This document shows, one piece after another, positions 26,133 through 36,800 of a DNA stretch of 64,000 bases (its first letter is position 1; every line of letters starts with the position of its first letter). A program made the position numbers and the translations under genes. Below the pieces are notes generated by a model. That model did not search any database and was not told where the DNA came from. It saw nothing but the letters and a program-made list of their open reading frames with translations. Source of the stretch: Streptomyces sp. NBC_00259 (GTDB taxonomy: Bacteria; Actinomycetota; Actinomycetes; Streptomycetales; Streptomycetaceae); contig NZ_CP108080.1 in the NCBI RefSeq assembly GCF_036181745.1, positions 868,001 through 932,000 of the forward strand, given 5' to 3'.

Positions 26133-26310
26133 ATCGACACCCTTATGAGACCATCCCGTGCCCCACTGGCTCAAGGCGGCCCCGTGGAGGTGAGCCGTTG
26201 GTACAGCTCCGGGTCAGGGTGAGACCGTCCGGCAGGACCAACGGACCACCCCGGGGCCGGATCAGCGTCTGCGGCTCGGGCCGGGTCAGGGCCCGCGGCT
26301 CGGGTCCGGG

Positions 26311-26865
26311 TCAGCGCCCGCGGCCCCGGTCAGTGTCCGGTCTCGACGTCGGCTTGCTGTCCGGCTCCGACGAGGACTCGTCGTCCCCGGTGATGTGCCG
26401 GTCCATGATCCAGGGCAGGAGACCCCACAACCCGGCGCAGACGAGCAGGGTCGCCGCGCCGGCGACGATCCCCTCGGGTGTGCCGTGGACGACGTCGACG
26501 ACCAGAAGGACGGCGGAGGTCAGGGCCAGAGAGAGCACCGCCATGCCGATCCCGGAGAGACGGGAGGAGACGGCGACGATCTCCTTCTTGGCACCCTTGC
26601 GGAACAGTCCGCGGTGCACGGCCGCCGGGGCGGTGAACAGGGCCGCGGCGATCACGGCGAGCATCAGCGTCGTCACGTAGGTGCCGCGCTGGAACGAGTC
26701 GAGGGTCGGGAAGCGTGCCTGGAACGCGAGCGTCAGCAGGAAGGCGAAGAGGATCTGCACGCCCGTCTGGATGACGCGGAGCTCCTGGAGGAGTTCGGCG
26801 AAGTTGCGGTCCGCCCGCTCCAGCTCGGTCTCGTCCCGTGCGGCACGGGGGTCGTCGTCGGACAT
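26311..26865 (-). CDS. DUF6328 family membrane protein
   Basis: 184 aa with four hydrophobic segments after the conserved stretch FAELLQELRVIQTGVQILFAF, a hallmark of streptomycete DUF6328. Function is unknown. The charged C-tail (DESSSEPDSKPTSRPDTD) is cytoplasmic or disordered. ATG 26865 is used; ATG 26925 upstream is possible because neither has a good ribosome site. Confidence 0.75.
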   Translation of the reverse strand: MSDDDPRAARDETELERADRNFAELLQELRVIQTGVQILFAFLLTLAFQARFPTLDSFQRGTYVTTLMLAVIAAALFTAPAAVHRGLFRKGAKKEIVAVSSRLSGIGMAVLSLALTSAVLLVVDVVHGTPEGIVAGAATLLVCAGLWGLLPWIMDRHITGDDESSSEPDSKPTSRPDTDRGRGR

Positions 26866-26991
26866 GGATGACGAGTAACCCGCACCGGATACCGAATAAC
26901 CCGCACCGTCGGAAAACCCACCCATCGGGTTGCGGCAACCTCGGCCATGCTGTGCTGAGTGATGACGGCGGCGAGGAAGGCGACACGGACG

Positions 26992-27360
26992 ATGGCCATT
27001 CAGCACCCCGCGGACCGCGGCGGCGACGGGCGAGGAAACTTCGAACGACTCGCGGAGGGAACCTCGCGCTTCACCAGCTCACCGGCGTTCTTCGGGCTCT
27101 GCCTGTTGCTCGTCGCCGGGGCCGTCGCCGTACATTTCGCCGGGTTGGACCTGAAGTGGCAGGTGCTCGCCGGGGACTGCATGACCGCGGTGACGCTGTT
27201 CCTCCTCGCCCTGCTGAAGAACTCGGAGCTGCGCGCCGAACGAGCGATCCAGCGCAAGCTGGACGCCATCGCCGCGGCCATTCTCGAAGCGCGGGAGGGC
27301 GTGCCCGGCAAGGCTCACGACGATCTCAGGGCCGCGATCCGTATGGAGGAGGAGACCTGA
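26992..27360 (+). CDS. Low-affinity iron permease family protein
   Basis: 122 aa with two transmembrane helices separated by a short loop, then an amphipathic charged helix (RAERAIQRKLDAIAAAILEAREG). The segment FTSSPAFFGLCLLLVAGAVAV and the NSELRAERAIQRKLD motif match the bacterial low-affinity iron permease family. Ion transport by such a short protein is not proven. ATG 26992 follows a GAGGAAGG stretch; ATG 26962 is also possible. It is divergent from DUF6328. Confidence 0.75.
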   Translation: MAIQHPADRGGDGRGNFERLAEGTSRFTSSPAFFGLCLLLVAGAVAVHFAGLDLKWQVLAGDCMTAVTLFLLALLKNSELRAERAIQRKLDAIAAAILEAREGVPGKAHDDLRAAIRMEEET

Positions 27361-27494
27361 CTCCACCACTACCCGAAGGGCGACGGGCTCTCACGGCGCC
27401 ATGTGCGCACCGATGTCCGTCGCAGCGGACGGTGCACTGGGCCATTGGTACAGTCGTCGACGGGATCAACCGGCTGCGAGGAGGCCGACGGGCC

Positions 27495-27977
27495 ATGGCG
27501 GTGGACGAGCTCGACACCCGCATCCTGAGGCTGCTGATCGAGCAGCCGCGCACCAGCGTGCGGGAGTACGCGCGCATCCTCGGCATCGCGCGGGGCACGC
27601 TCCAGGCCAGGATCGACCGGCTGGAGCGCGATGGCGTGATCACCGGCACCGGCCCGGTGCTGTCCCCGGTCGCGCTCGGTCATCCGGTGCTCGCGTTCGT
27701 GCACATCGAGGTCACGCAGGGGCATCTGGACGAGGTGGGCGACGAGCTGGCAGAGGTGCCGGAGATCGTCGAGGCGTTCTCGATCACCGGCGGCGGGGAT
27801 CTGCTGACCAGGGTGGTCGCGCGGGACAACGGCCATCTGGAGGATGTGATCCAGCGCCTGATCAATCTGCCGGGCGTGGTCCGTACCCGGACGGAGATGG
27901 CCCTGCGCGAGCGCGTCCCGCACCGGATGCTGCCGCTGGTGGAGTCGGTCGGCAGGGGCGCACGCGCGGCGCGGTGA
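27495..27977 (+). CDS. Lrp/AsnC family transcriptional regulator
   Basis: 160 aa. An N-terminal winged-helix domain (LDTRILRLLIEQPRTSVREYARILGIARGTLQARIDRLE, given here only as its family pattern at residues 5-43) is followed by the RAM effector domain with VTQGHLDEVGDELAEVPEI. Lrp-type proteins respond to amino acids. GAGGAGG precedes the ATG at 27495 by about 10 bases. Its target genes are not evident. Confidence 0.88.
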   Translation: MAVDELDTRILRLLIEQPRTSVREYARILGIARGTLQARIDRLERDGVITGTGPVLSPVALGHPVLAFVHIEVTQGHLDEVGDELAEVPEIVEAFSITGGGDLLTRVVARDNGHLEDVIQRLINLPGVVRTRTEMALRERVPHRMLPLVESVGRGARAAR

Positions 27978-28013
27978 CCACGCCCCCGAGGCCGGGTTGG
28001 CATCCTGGAGGGC

Positions 28014-28706
28014 ATGAGCACTGCCTGTCCTTCGGTCATCTTCGATCTCGACGGAACGCTCGTGGACAGCGAGCCGAACTACTACGAAGCGGGGCGACAG
28101 GTCCTCGCCGGCTACGGCGTCACCGACTTCAGCTGGGAGCACCACACCCGCTTCATCGGCATCGGCACCCGCGAGACGCTGGAGCGGCTGAGCGAGGAGT
28201 ACGGGCTCGACGCCCCGATCGAGGATCTGCTGGCCGGCAAGAACCGGACCTATCTGGAGCTGGCCCGCGCCGGGACCGAGGTCTACCCGGAGATGCGGAA
28301 GTTCGTGGAGTTGCTGCACGCGGCGGGCGTGCCGATGGCGGTGGCGTCGGGCTCCTCCCGCACGGCCATCGAGGCGGTGCTCGCCGGCACCGGGCTCGAC
28401 GCGTTCCTCACCACGCTCGTGTCGGCCGAGGAGGTCGCGCACGGCAAACCGCGGCCCGATGTCTTCCTGGAAGCCGCCCGCCGGCTGGGCGCGGACCCGG
28501 CCGACTGTGTCGTGCTGGAGGACGCCCCGCCCGGAGCGGCGGCGGCGCATGCCGCGGGGATGCGCTGCATCGCCGTTCCCTACGTGGCCGAGACGGCCAC
28601 CGACGAGGCGTTCCGCACGGCCGGGCTGATCTTCCCGGGCGGGCAGGCGGAGTTCACGGCGCAGGCGGCGTACGACTGGATCGGCCGGTTGGCTCCGACG
28701 CCGTGA
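28014..28706 (+). CDS. HAD-superfamily phosphatase (beta-phosphoglucomutase-like)
   Basis: 230 aa. The motifs are complete: IFDLDGTLVDSEP with both aspartates, a cap domain, AVASGSSR (motif II), HGKPRPDVFLEAA (motif III Lys) and VLEDAPPGAAAA (motif IV). It is probably a sugar-phosphate phosphatase or mutase-like enzyme, cytoplasmic. A GGAGG lies just upstream of the ATG at 28014. It is the last intact core gene before decayed DNA. Confidence 0.87.
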   Translation: MSTACPSVIFDLDGTLVDSEPNYYEAGRQVLAGYGVTDFSWEHHTRFIGIGTRETLERLSEEYGLDAPIEDLLAGKNRTYLELARAGTEVYPEMRKFVELLHAAGVPMAVASGSSRTAIEAVLAGTGLDAFLTTLVSAEEVAHGKPRPDVFLEAARRLGADPADCVVLEDAPPGAAAAHAAGMRCIAVPYVAETATDEAFRTAGLIFPGGQAEFTAQAAYDWIGRLAPTP

Positions 28707-28759
28707 GCGCTCCCAGCGGTGCGGGGACCGACCCTCAGAGCTGACGCAGGTACAAGCCG

Positions 28760-29104
28760 GTCACGTCGCGGGCGGCCCTGGAAGGCTTCGCGGACCTGGG
28801 CTCACTGCCGGACCTGCGGCACAGCTTCGGCGCCGGCGTCATTACGGCGCTGGTCCGGGTCGAGGGGGTCCGATGGGGCTGCTGGCCGGCGACCCCGGGC
28901 GCCGGGGCGGGGCGATCGACCGCGACGCGGCCGACACGGCGACCATCCTGCGACTCGCGCGGGTTCAGGGTGGGCCGGAACGCCGAACGGACCGCGACCG
29001 TACGCCATTTCGCCGTGCCCGCCCATCTGGGCGTGCTGATGTTGCCGTTGGTCCTCCGCGAGACGTACGGACTCGGCGTGACGGCTGTGACGGGAGCTCG
29101 ATCC
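28760..29104 (+). pseudogene. Decayed acyl-CoA carboxylase carboxyltransferase (beta) fragment
   Basis: Reading three pieces in two frames reconstructs a middle part of an AccD/PccB-like carboxyltransferase: VTSRAALEGFADLGSLPDLR through SFGAGVITALVRVEG (frame of 28760), then MGLLAGDPGRRGGAIDRDAA (frame of 28873), then AERTATVRHF and LVLRETYGLGVTAVTGA (frame of 28970). Intact enzymes read GVITALARVEGRPVG, GGAIDADAADKA and VLRKGYGLGAQAM at these points. Two frameshifts and a lost internal block mean it is not functional. The ends of the original gene are missing. It marks old rearrangement at the edge of the defense region. Confidence 0.78.
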
Positions 29105-29130
29105 GCGCCCCACCACGGCCGCCTGGCCCG

Positions 29131-29268
29131 ATGGAGAGCGGCAGGGGAACGATCGGCGAGCTGGAGCAGCAGGTTCTCGACCTCAGCACGGAGCCGGCGC
29201 AACGGCATGAAGACGTCGCCGCGGCACGCGTGGCCAGTCGTGAGCTCACGGCACAGCTCGACCGTTGA
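29131..29268 (+). pseudogene. Short coiled-coil remnant, possibly of a transposon-associated protein
   Basis: A 45-codon frame from ATG 29131 to TGA 29268 encodes a heptad-rich helix (TIGELEQQVLDL, then VAAARVASRELTAQLDR). It resembles the C-terminal coiled coil of DUF6262-type proteins that accompany site-specific recombinases in streptomycete elements. Nothing of the rest of such a protein is seen. The assignment is tentative; a chance small ORF is possible. Confidence 0.4.
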
Positions 29269-29273
29269 ACGCC

Positions 29274-30212
29274 TCAGTCCGTGGCAGCCCCGAGTCGGTG
29301 CGCGAGATCGATCAGATCGGCCAGGCGCAGCACCCGTTCGCCGAACCCTGGAAGGGGGACATGCAACGGCTCGGTCCAGCGGGCAGGGATCGCGTCCAAT
29401 CCGTGATATGCGCCCGCGAGACCTCCAGTGACCGCGGCGACAGTGTCTGTATCTCCGCCCACGTCAATCGCCGCGCGAATGGCGTCCTCGAAGCTCGTCG
29501 TGCTGCGCAGAGCCCAGACCGCCGAGCCCAGACAGGGCCAGACTGCGCCGTTGAACTCGGTTGCCTGGTCGGGATGCCAGTCAGCGGCAAGGACTGTTGC
29601 GTATCGCCGACGGTGGTCGGGATGGACGAACTCCAGAACGTCGGGAAGGGCGCGGAGGGGCTCGGCGCCCGCCAGGCTGAGGCGAATGAGTTCGTGGAAT
29701 ATGGCGGTGCCTTCCCAGGCGGCGCGGTCGCCGTGGGTAAGCGCGGCGAGGCGCCGGGCGGCATCCATCGTGGCCGACCGGCCGGCACGTGCAAAGTAGA
29801 CAGCAGATGTCGACGCCCTCATCAACGAGCCGTTACCGGCTGCTCGCTGATTGACCTGGAAATGAGTCGCGGCGGCCAGATCCCACGGCATGCCGTTTGT
29901 CAGCACATCCTCGGTCTGCAGGCCGATGTCTTTGGGGTCGGCTGCCGCCCACCGCTGGAAGCGGGCAAAGATGTCCGGCAAGTCCAGTCCACCCCGCTGC
30001 AGTAGCGACTCCGCGACAAGAACAGCCATCTGTGTGTCGTCCGTGGCCTCGCCCGGTTCCCAACCGCCGCCGCCGCACATCTCGCCACCACTCCCGAGCA
30101 TCGGGAACCGGGCAGAGAACGCGTCCGGAGGACCGAACTCGAAAGGGGCTCCCAGCGCGTCGCCCACCGCTGAGCCGACAACCGTCGCGAGGGCTCGCTC
30201 CATACGCTTCAT
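29274..30212 (-). CDS. ADP-ribosylglycohydrolase (DraG/ARH family)
   Basis: 312 aa. The dinuclear-metal motifs of the family are present: GSAVGDALGAPFEF at the N-terminus, EATDDTQMAVLVAE in the middle and VGGDTDTVAAVTGGLAGA near the end. Such enzymes remove ADP-ribose from proteins, nucleic acids or small molecules. Its position between decayed DNA and the defense operons suggests it may belong to the accessory region, possibly countering ADP-ribosylating toxins, but this is inference. ATG 30212 and ATG 30203 are both possible. Confidence 0.9.
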   Translation of the reverse strand: MKRMERALATVVGSAVGDALGAPFEFGPPDAFSARFPMLGSGGEMCGGGGWEPGEATDDTQMAVLVAESLLQRGGLDLPDIFARFQRWAAADPKDIGLQTEDVLTNGMPWDLAAATHFQVNQRAAGNGSLMRASTSAVYFARAGRSATMDAARRLAALTHGDRAAWEGTAIFHELIRLSLAGAEPLRALPDVLEFVHPDHRRRYATVLAADWHPDQATEFNGAVWPCLGSAVWALRSTTSFEDAIRAAIDVGGDTDTVAAVTGGLAGAYHGLDAIPARWTEPLHVPLPGFGERVLRLADLIDLAHRLGAATD

Positions 30213-30505
30213 CTGCGCAGGCTATCGGCGTGGCACGGCTGCCGCGCCGGCCCTTTCGGCTCAGGCCCCCGCCAAAGGGCAGGACTGGAAAGCCTCAGTG
30301 AGTCCCCCGATCACGTCGGTCACCGACGTTCGGTGCGACCGGACTTCAGACCTGCGTGCGGCACCCTCGTCTTGCAAGGAACGACAGCCGCACCTGCCGG
30401 TGCGCGTTGTCGAGACACGGAGCCGACTACAGTCGGCCGATCCAGGCGCCCCGTCTCCCTGACGGCCGCCAGACCCACACTCCTCCTCGCCCCCGGAAGG
30501 CCGCC
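30213..30505. other. Gene-poor intergenic stretch
   Basis: No convincing gene, RNA or repeat is seen here. Short open frames lack ribosome sites and family resemblance. GC content drops slightly compared with the flanks, in keeping with foreign or decaying DNA. Confidence 0.6.
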
Positions 30506-30661
30506 TTGAGCTGGGATGTGCTCCTCTTCCGCCTGCCCGACGGTGTCACGTCAGTCCACAAGATCCCTGCCGACCGCACCTCACCATGTCGGCGAAGCGT
30601 AGACGGTTCCTGCCGAGGAACGGATGCAGCATGCGACGCCCGACGGGACATGACCGCCTGA
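30506..30661 (+). pseudogene. Truncated small ORF, N-terminus of a conserved streptomycete protein
   Basis: A TTG at 30506 follows GGAAGG at good spacing and opens LSWDVLLFRLPDGVTSVHKI. This looks like the start of a widespread small hypothetical protein of Streptomyces (usual beginning SWDVLLLRLPD). Likeness ends after about 25 residues and the frame stops at 30661 with unrelated residues. It appears to be a gene broken by insertion or deletion at the edge of the defense island. Confidence 0.5.
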
Positions 30662-30720
30662 CGGCCCGCGATCAGCCGCCCGCGCGTTGATCACTCGCCC
30701 ACACATCAAGCTGGAAGTCA

Positions 30721-30774
30721 GTTGACAGCGTCAACACGCGTGCGCGACTCTAGTCAACAGGCGAAGTGTACTCT
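30721..30774 (+). promoter_or_regulatory. Promoter/operator of the kinase-helicase operon with palindrome GTTGAC-AGC-GTCAAC
   Basis: A 15-bp palindrome at 30721-30735 contains TTGACAGCGTCAACA, matching 14 of 15 bases at 57438-57452 in the McrBC promoter. A second GTCAACAGG half site lies at 30753-30761, also found at 57446-57454. TTGACA may be a -35, and TACTCT at 30769-30774 is the best -10-like box; the spacing between these two is not standard. A dimeric repressor seems likely. Confidence 0.6.
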
Positions 30775-30825
30775 CACTGCAGGGTGTACCCGTCTTGCAC
30801 GCAATGGGTGAAACGGGGAGGGGTT

Positions 30826-33800
30826 GTGAGCCTGGAGACGGTCGACGGACGGTTCCGGATCACGGGGATCGTTGGGCGCGGGAACATGGGCGAGGTGCAC
30901 CGGGCCGAAGACCTTCAGGCCGCCCCGGAGTCCCCGCACCGGGAGGTCGCGGTCAAGACCGTGTTGCGAGGCCGGACCGGAGTCGCGATTGACGCATCGG
31001 GGTCCGGCAAGGAGATCGACCGCTTCCGCCGCGAAGTGCGGATCATGCGCATGCTCTCCCAGGGCCACCCGAACCTCACCCTGCTGATCGATGGCGGCGT
31101 GGACGGGACACCGGACGGCAGCGGCCTGCCCTACCTGGCCATGGAGCTGCTGGACGGCCATCCGCTCGCGGACCTGATCGACGAGGAGCCCCAGCTCCCG
31201 GTCTCCTGGGTCGCCGCCGTCGGGGCGCAGATCGCCTCCGGTCTCGTCGCCGCGCACACCGCGGGTGTCGTCCACCGCGATCTGAAGCCGGCCAATGCGA
31301 TGCTGACCCGCGACGGCAGCGTCAAGATCCTCGACTTCGGCATGGGCTCGGTGGTCGACGATCCCGACCAGACGCGACTGACCAGCACAGGCGTGAGTGT
31401 CGGCACCGCCCGCTATATGGCACCCGAGCAGTTCCGGGCGGAGCATGTCTCCGCTTCGGCCGACCTCTACGCGCTCGGCTGCATCCTGTACGAGCTGCTG
31501 CTCGGACGTCCGCCGTTCTCCGCCAGGACCCCTTACGAGCTGGCCGAACAGCACCAGCACGAGGACCCGCCGAAGCTGACCCTGGTGCGCCCCGACCTGC
31601 CCGCCGAACTGGTCCGGCTGGTGGACCGTCTCCTGGAGAAGGACGCCGAAAACCGGCCCGAGAACGCCGCCCAGGTCCGCGAGGCACTGATCCCGCTCGC
31701 ACTCGCAGCGGACGACACAGCCGCCCTGCTGGCTCCTCACTGGCAGGCGATGGACCCGGTGGCACGGCTGCGTGCCCAACTCCCCGAGCCCGCGCCGACG
31801 GCTCCCGCACCAGTGCCGCGAAGAGAGCCACGACTGCCCGAGGCCATGGACGTCTTCGGCATTCATGCCGATCTGATCAGCGAGTACGAGGACTTCACCA
31901 AGAGCGCGACGGTGATCCGGGACGCCCGCATCGGCGGCTTCGTCGCGGACGACCTGGCGGCGAAGTCGCAGTGGCCCGACCCCTGGCTGTCCCTGAACCC
32001 GTTCTTCGCCGACGGCGGCCAGGTCACCGACCTCGTGCGGGACGGCGTGCTGCACCCGAAGTGCGCGGAGATCTTCCAGGCCGGCAAGAAGGAGAACTCG
32101 CCGCGCCCCGACGGCCGGCCGCTCACCTTCCACCTCCACCAGCGGCAGGCGATCGAGGCCGCGCAGGCGGGCGACTCCTATGTGCTCACCACGGGCACCG
32201 GTTCCGGCAAGTCGCTGTCGTACATCGTCCCGATCGTGCACCACGTGCTGAAGGAGCGTCAGGCGGCTGGTCCTGACGCGGGTGGCCGGGTGCGGGCGAT
32301 CATCGTCTACCCAATGAACGCACTGGCCAACTCACAGGTGGAGGAGCTGAAGAAGTACCTGCAGAACGGCTTCGGGAAGGGCCGTGAGCCGGTCACCTTC
32401 GCCCGCTACACCGGCCAGGAGTCCCAGGAGGAGCGCCGCGAGCTGCGCAAGAACCCTCCGGACATCCTGCTGACCAACTACGTGATGCTGGAGCTGATGC
32501 TGACCCGGCCGGACGACCGGTCCAGCCTGATCCGCATGGCAGAGGGGCTCCAGTTCCTCGTCTTCGACGAGTTGCACACCTACCGGGGCCGACAGGGCGC
32601 GGACGTGGCATTCCTCATCCGCCGGGTGCGTGAGGCCTGCCGCGCGTCCGCCACCCTTCAGTGCATCGGCACCTCGGCGACCATGTCCACCGAGGGCTCT
32701 TGGGAGGACCAGCGGCGTGAGGTGGCCAGGGTCGCCGGCCGGCTGTTCGGTACGACCGTGCTGCCTAAGCGAGTCATCGGCGAGACCCTGGTCCGGGCGA
32801 CCGAGGAAGCCCCGGACTCCGTGCCCGCCGAACGGCTGCGGGTCCCGGCGGCGCCCCGCTCGTACGAGGCGCTCACGAAGGACCCGCTGGCCCGCTGGGT
32901 GGAGTCCCGGTTCGGTCTGGAGCGCGAGAAGGACACGGGGCGGCTGCGCCGGTGCGCGCCTGGCACCGTGGAGGAAGCGGCCAGAGAGTTGGCCGCCGAG
33001 GCGGGGGTGGCCGAGGAGAGTGTGCGCGAGGCGATCCGGACGACCCTGGAGGCAGGTGCGCAGGCCAAGCATCCGGTGACGGAACGGCCCCTGTTCGCGT
33101 TTCGGCTGCACCAGTTCCTCTCCAAGGGCGACACCGTCTACACGACGCTCGAGGACCCGCTCACCCGGCCGCTGACCCGCACCTATCAGCTGGAGCAGCC
33201 GGACAGCGACGGCAAGCCGCTGTTCCCGCTGGCTTTCTGCCGCGAGTGCGGCCAGGAGTATCTGACCGTCTGGCGCGCCGAGGACGGCGGTTCGTTCCGG
33301 TACGAGCCGCGCCGGGACACCTCTGCCTCAGGGGGCCGCGAGGGCGAGGGCTACCTCTACCTGGGCATGCCCGGGGAGGACTACGAGTGGCCGGCCGATC
33401 CGCAGAAGGCCGTGGACGACCGGCGGTTGCCGGAGTCGTGGCTGGAGCGGGACGCGCAGGATGTGACGGTCGTCAAGAAGTCGTACAGGGCCCGGTTGCC
33501 GAAGCGTGTCGTCGTGGACGCCCACGGGAACGAGTCGGGCGAGGGGCTGGTGGCGGCGTTCGTCCCGGCACCGTTCCTGTTCTGCGTGCACTGTCAGGTC
33601 TCCTACGAGCAGACCCGCGGCCGGGACTTCGCCAAGCTGGCCACCCTGGACCAAGAAGGACGTTCCTCGGCGACCTCGCTGATCTCGGCGTCAATCGTGA
33701 AGTCCCTGCGGGCGGTGCCGGAGGACAGCCTGGGCAAGGAGGCGCGCAAACTCCTCACCTTCGTCGACAACCGGCAGGACGCCTCGCTCCAGGCGGGGCA

Positions 33801-36800
33801 TTTCAACGACTTCGCTCAGGTGACCCAGTTGCGTGGTGCCCTGTACCAGGCCGCGGTGCGCGCCGGTGAGGAGGGGCTGAGCCACGACGATCTCGCCGAG
33901 GCCGTCACCGAGGTGATGGGCCTGACGCCCCGCGAGTTCGCTGCCGGCGCCAAGCTGCCTCCGTCCATGGAACGCCGGGCCGTGAAGGCCTTCCGTGATG
34001 TGGTGGGATATCGCCTCTACCGCGACCTGGAGCGCGGCTGGCGCATCACTATGCCGAACCTGGAGCAGACGGGCCTGCTGCGGATCGACTACGAGGACCT
34101 GGGCGTCATCGCCGCCGACCTCGAACGATGGCAGTCAGCGCACGCCGCACTGCGCGACGCCGATCCGGCGCTGCGCGAGGAGGTCGCCCGGACGCTGCTC
34201 GACTTCATGCGACGCGCCCTCGCCATCGATGTGCAGTACTTCCGCGACGACTTCGACACGTTGCAGCGGGCGAGCGAGGAGCGTCTGACCGGCCCGTGGG
34301 TGCTCGGCGAGAGCGATCGGCCCGCGGTCGGCACCGCCTACCCGTACGGCTCACGGCCCGGTATGGAGCGGACCGCCCAGTTCCTGTCGGCCCGGGGCAA
34401 GTTCGGCAAGTATCTGCGGCGCAACATGCCCGAGCTGCGCGACGTCCACCTCGATGACGTCCAGAAGGTCATCGAGGACCTGCTGACCGTGCTGCGCGAC
34501 GCGTACCTGGTGTGCGAGGTGGACGCAACGCCCGAGCAGTCCGGTCCGGCCTACCGCCGCCGCGCGGGTCAGAAGCGCACCGGTTACCGGGTGTCGGCCG
34601 CCGCGCTGATCTGGCGGGCCGGGAACGGCGAGCGGGGTGCGGTCGACCCGCTGGCACGCACGTACAACAGCGGCGAGGGCCCGCGCGTCAACCCGTTCTT
34701 CCGCGACCTGTACCGGACCGCGGCCGCCGAGCTGGCCGGCCTGTTCGCCCGGGAGCACACCGCGCAGGTCACTCCGGAGGACCGGCTGGAGCGCGAGCGG
34801 CTGTTCCGGGACGCCGACCTGCCCCTGCTGTACTGCTCGCCGACGATGGAACTGGGCGTGGACATCTCCTCGCTCAACGCCGTGCTGATGCGCAACGTGC
34901 CGCCGACCCCGGCGAACTACGCGCAGCGCTCGGGCCGGGCGGGCCGTTCCGGTCAGCCCGCGCTGGTGACGACGTACTGCGCGACGGGCAACAGCCACGA
35001 CCAGTACTACTTCCGCCGCTCCCAGGACATGGTGTCGGGCCAGGTGGCTCCGCCGCGTCTGGACCTGGCCAACGAAGACCTGGTCCGCTCCCATCTGCAG
35101 GGCATCTGGCTTGCGGAGACCGGCATGAAGCTCGGCACCGCGATCCCTGACGTCGTCGACGTCGCCTACGACCCCGAAGGCGACGACCGCCCCGACCCGC
35201 AGATGCCGCTGCCGCTCCGCTCCGAGTTCCTCAGCCGCTCCCTGGACGAGGACGCCCGCAGGCGCGCGGCCGCCACCGCACGTACCGTCCTCGCCCCGCT
35301 CATCGCGGACTTCGAGTCGACCACCTGGTGGTACGACGAGTGGATCGAGGACCGGATCGAGCGTGCCCCGCAGGAGTTCGACGCGGCTTTCGAGCGGTGG
35401 CGTGCCCTGTTCCGGGCCGCCGTCATCGACCAGTACGAGCAGAACAAGCGAGTTGTCGACCACACCCTCTCCCCCGGTGAGCAGAGCCGGGCCCGCTCCC
35501 GCCGCCGGGAGGCGGAGACGCAGACGAACCTGCTGCTGAACCGCTCAGTGGACAGCAAGTCGGTGATGAGCGACTTCAATCCGTACCGCTATCTGGCGTC
35601 CGAGGGGTTCCTGCCCGGCTACAGCTTCCCCCGGCTGCCGCTGGCCGCGTACATCCCGCGCTCCGGCAACCGCCGCAACGCCGACGGCGACTACCTCCAG
35701 CGTCCCCGGTTCCTCGCGATCCGCGAGTTCGGCCCGGGCGCACTCATCTACCACGAGGGCGCCCGCTACCAGGTCACCCGGGTGCAGCTGCCGCCGGACG
35801 CCTCGGGCGACCTGGCGACGGCGGAGGCCAGGCGCTGTGACGGCTGCGGCTACCACTACGCCGTCAAGCCGGGCGCCGACAAGTGCACGATGTGCGGGGC
35901 GGAACTGGGCAGCAAGCGCACCGGACTGCTCCATCTGCACACGGTGTACACCACGCCGCGCGAGCGGATCTCTTCCGACGAGGAGGAGCGCCGCAGGGCC
36001 GGTTTCCGCCTGGAGACCTCCTACGCGTTCCAGGACCACGGCGCCCGCAAGGGCCGCCTCACCTCCCATGTCACCGACACCGGCGGGGCGCCCGTTCTCA
36101 GTCTGGACTACGGCGACTCCGCGACCGTCCGGATCACCAACCTCGGCCGGGTGCGCGACAAGGGCGACCACGACGGCTACTGGCTGGACCTGGGTGACGG
36201 CCGCTGGCTCAACGACCGGGCCGCCGCGGACGCCATCGAGGGCACCGGTATGCCGGTGGTCGACGAGGACGGCAACGAGAAGCGCCGCAAGAAGCGGGTC
36301 CTGCCCTTCGTGGAGGACCGGCGCAACATCCTCGTGGTCACCCTGGAGGAGCCGCTGCCCGAGCCGGTCGCCCTGTCGTTCCTGTACGCGCTGGAGCGGG
36401 GCATCGAGGCGGCGTTTGAGCTGGAGGACTCCGAGCTGACCGCGGAGCTGCTGCCGCCGGACGAGGGTCCGCGCCGCCACATGCTGTTCACGGAGGCCGC
36501 CGAGGGCGGTGCCGGTGTGCTGCGCCGGATCCAGCACGAGAAGGACGCCCTCGGCAGGGCTGCCCGGACCGCGCTGGAGATCTGCCACTTCGACCCGGAC
36601 ACCGGGGACGACCTGGGCGGTCCGGCGGACGGCGAGCGGTGCGCCCGCGGCTGCTACGCCTGCCTGTTGACGTACGGCAACCAGACGCACCACCGCCAGC
36701 TGAGCCGGCTCGCCGCCCGCCCGCTGCTGCTGCGCCTGGCCGGCGCCCGCACCGAGCGGGAGGACCGCGGGGAGTCCCGCAGCGAGGCGTTCCGCAGGCT

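Noticed and set aside
27361..27494. Possible tRNA or small RNA before the Lrp gene
   Set aside because: No cloverleaf or conserved T-loop could be drawn from the sequence; it reads as an ordinary promoter region.
29131..29268. Active mobile element at the island edge
   Set aside because: Only a short coiled-coil remnant is seen; no recombinase, transposase, terminal repeats or attachment site could be found in the window.
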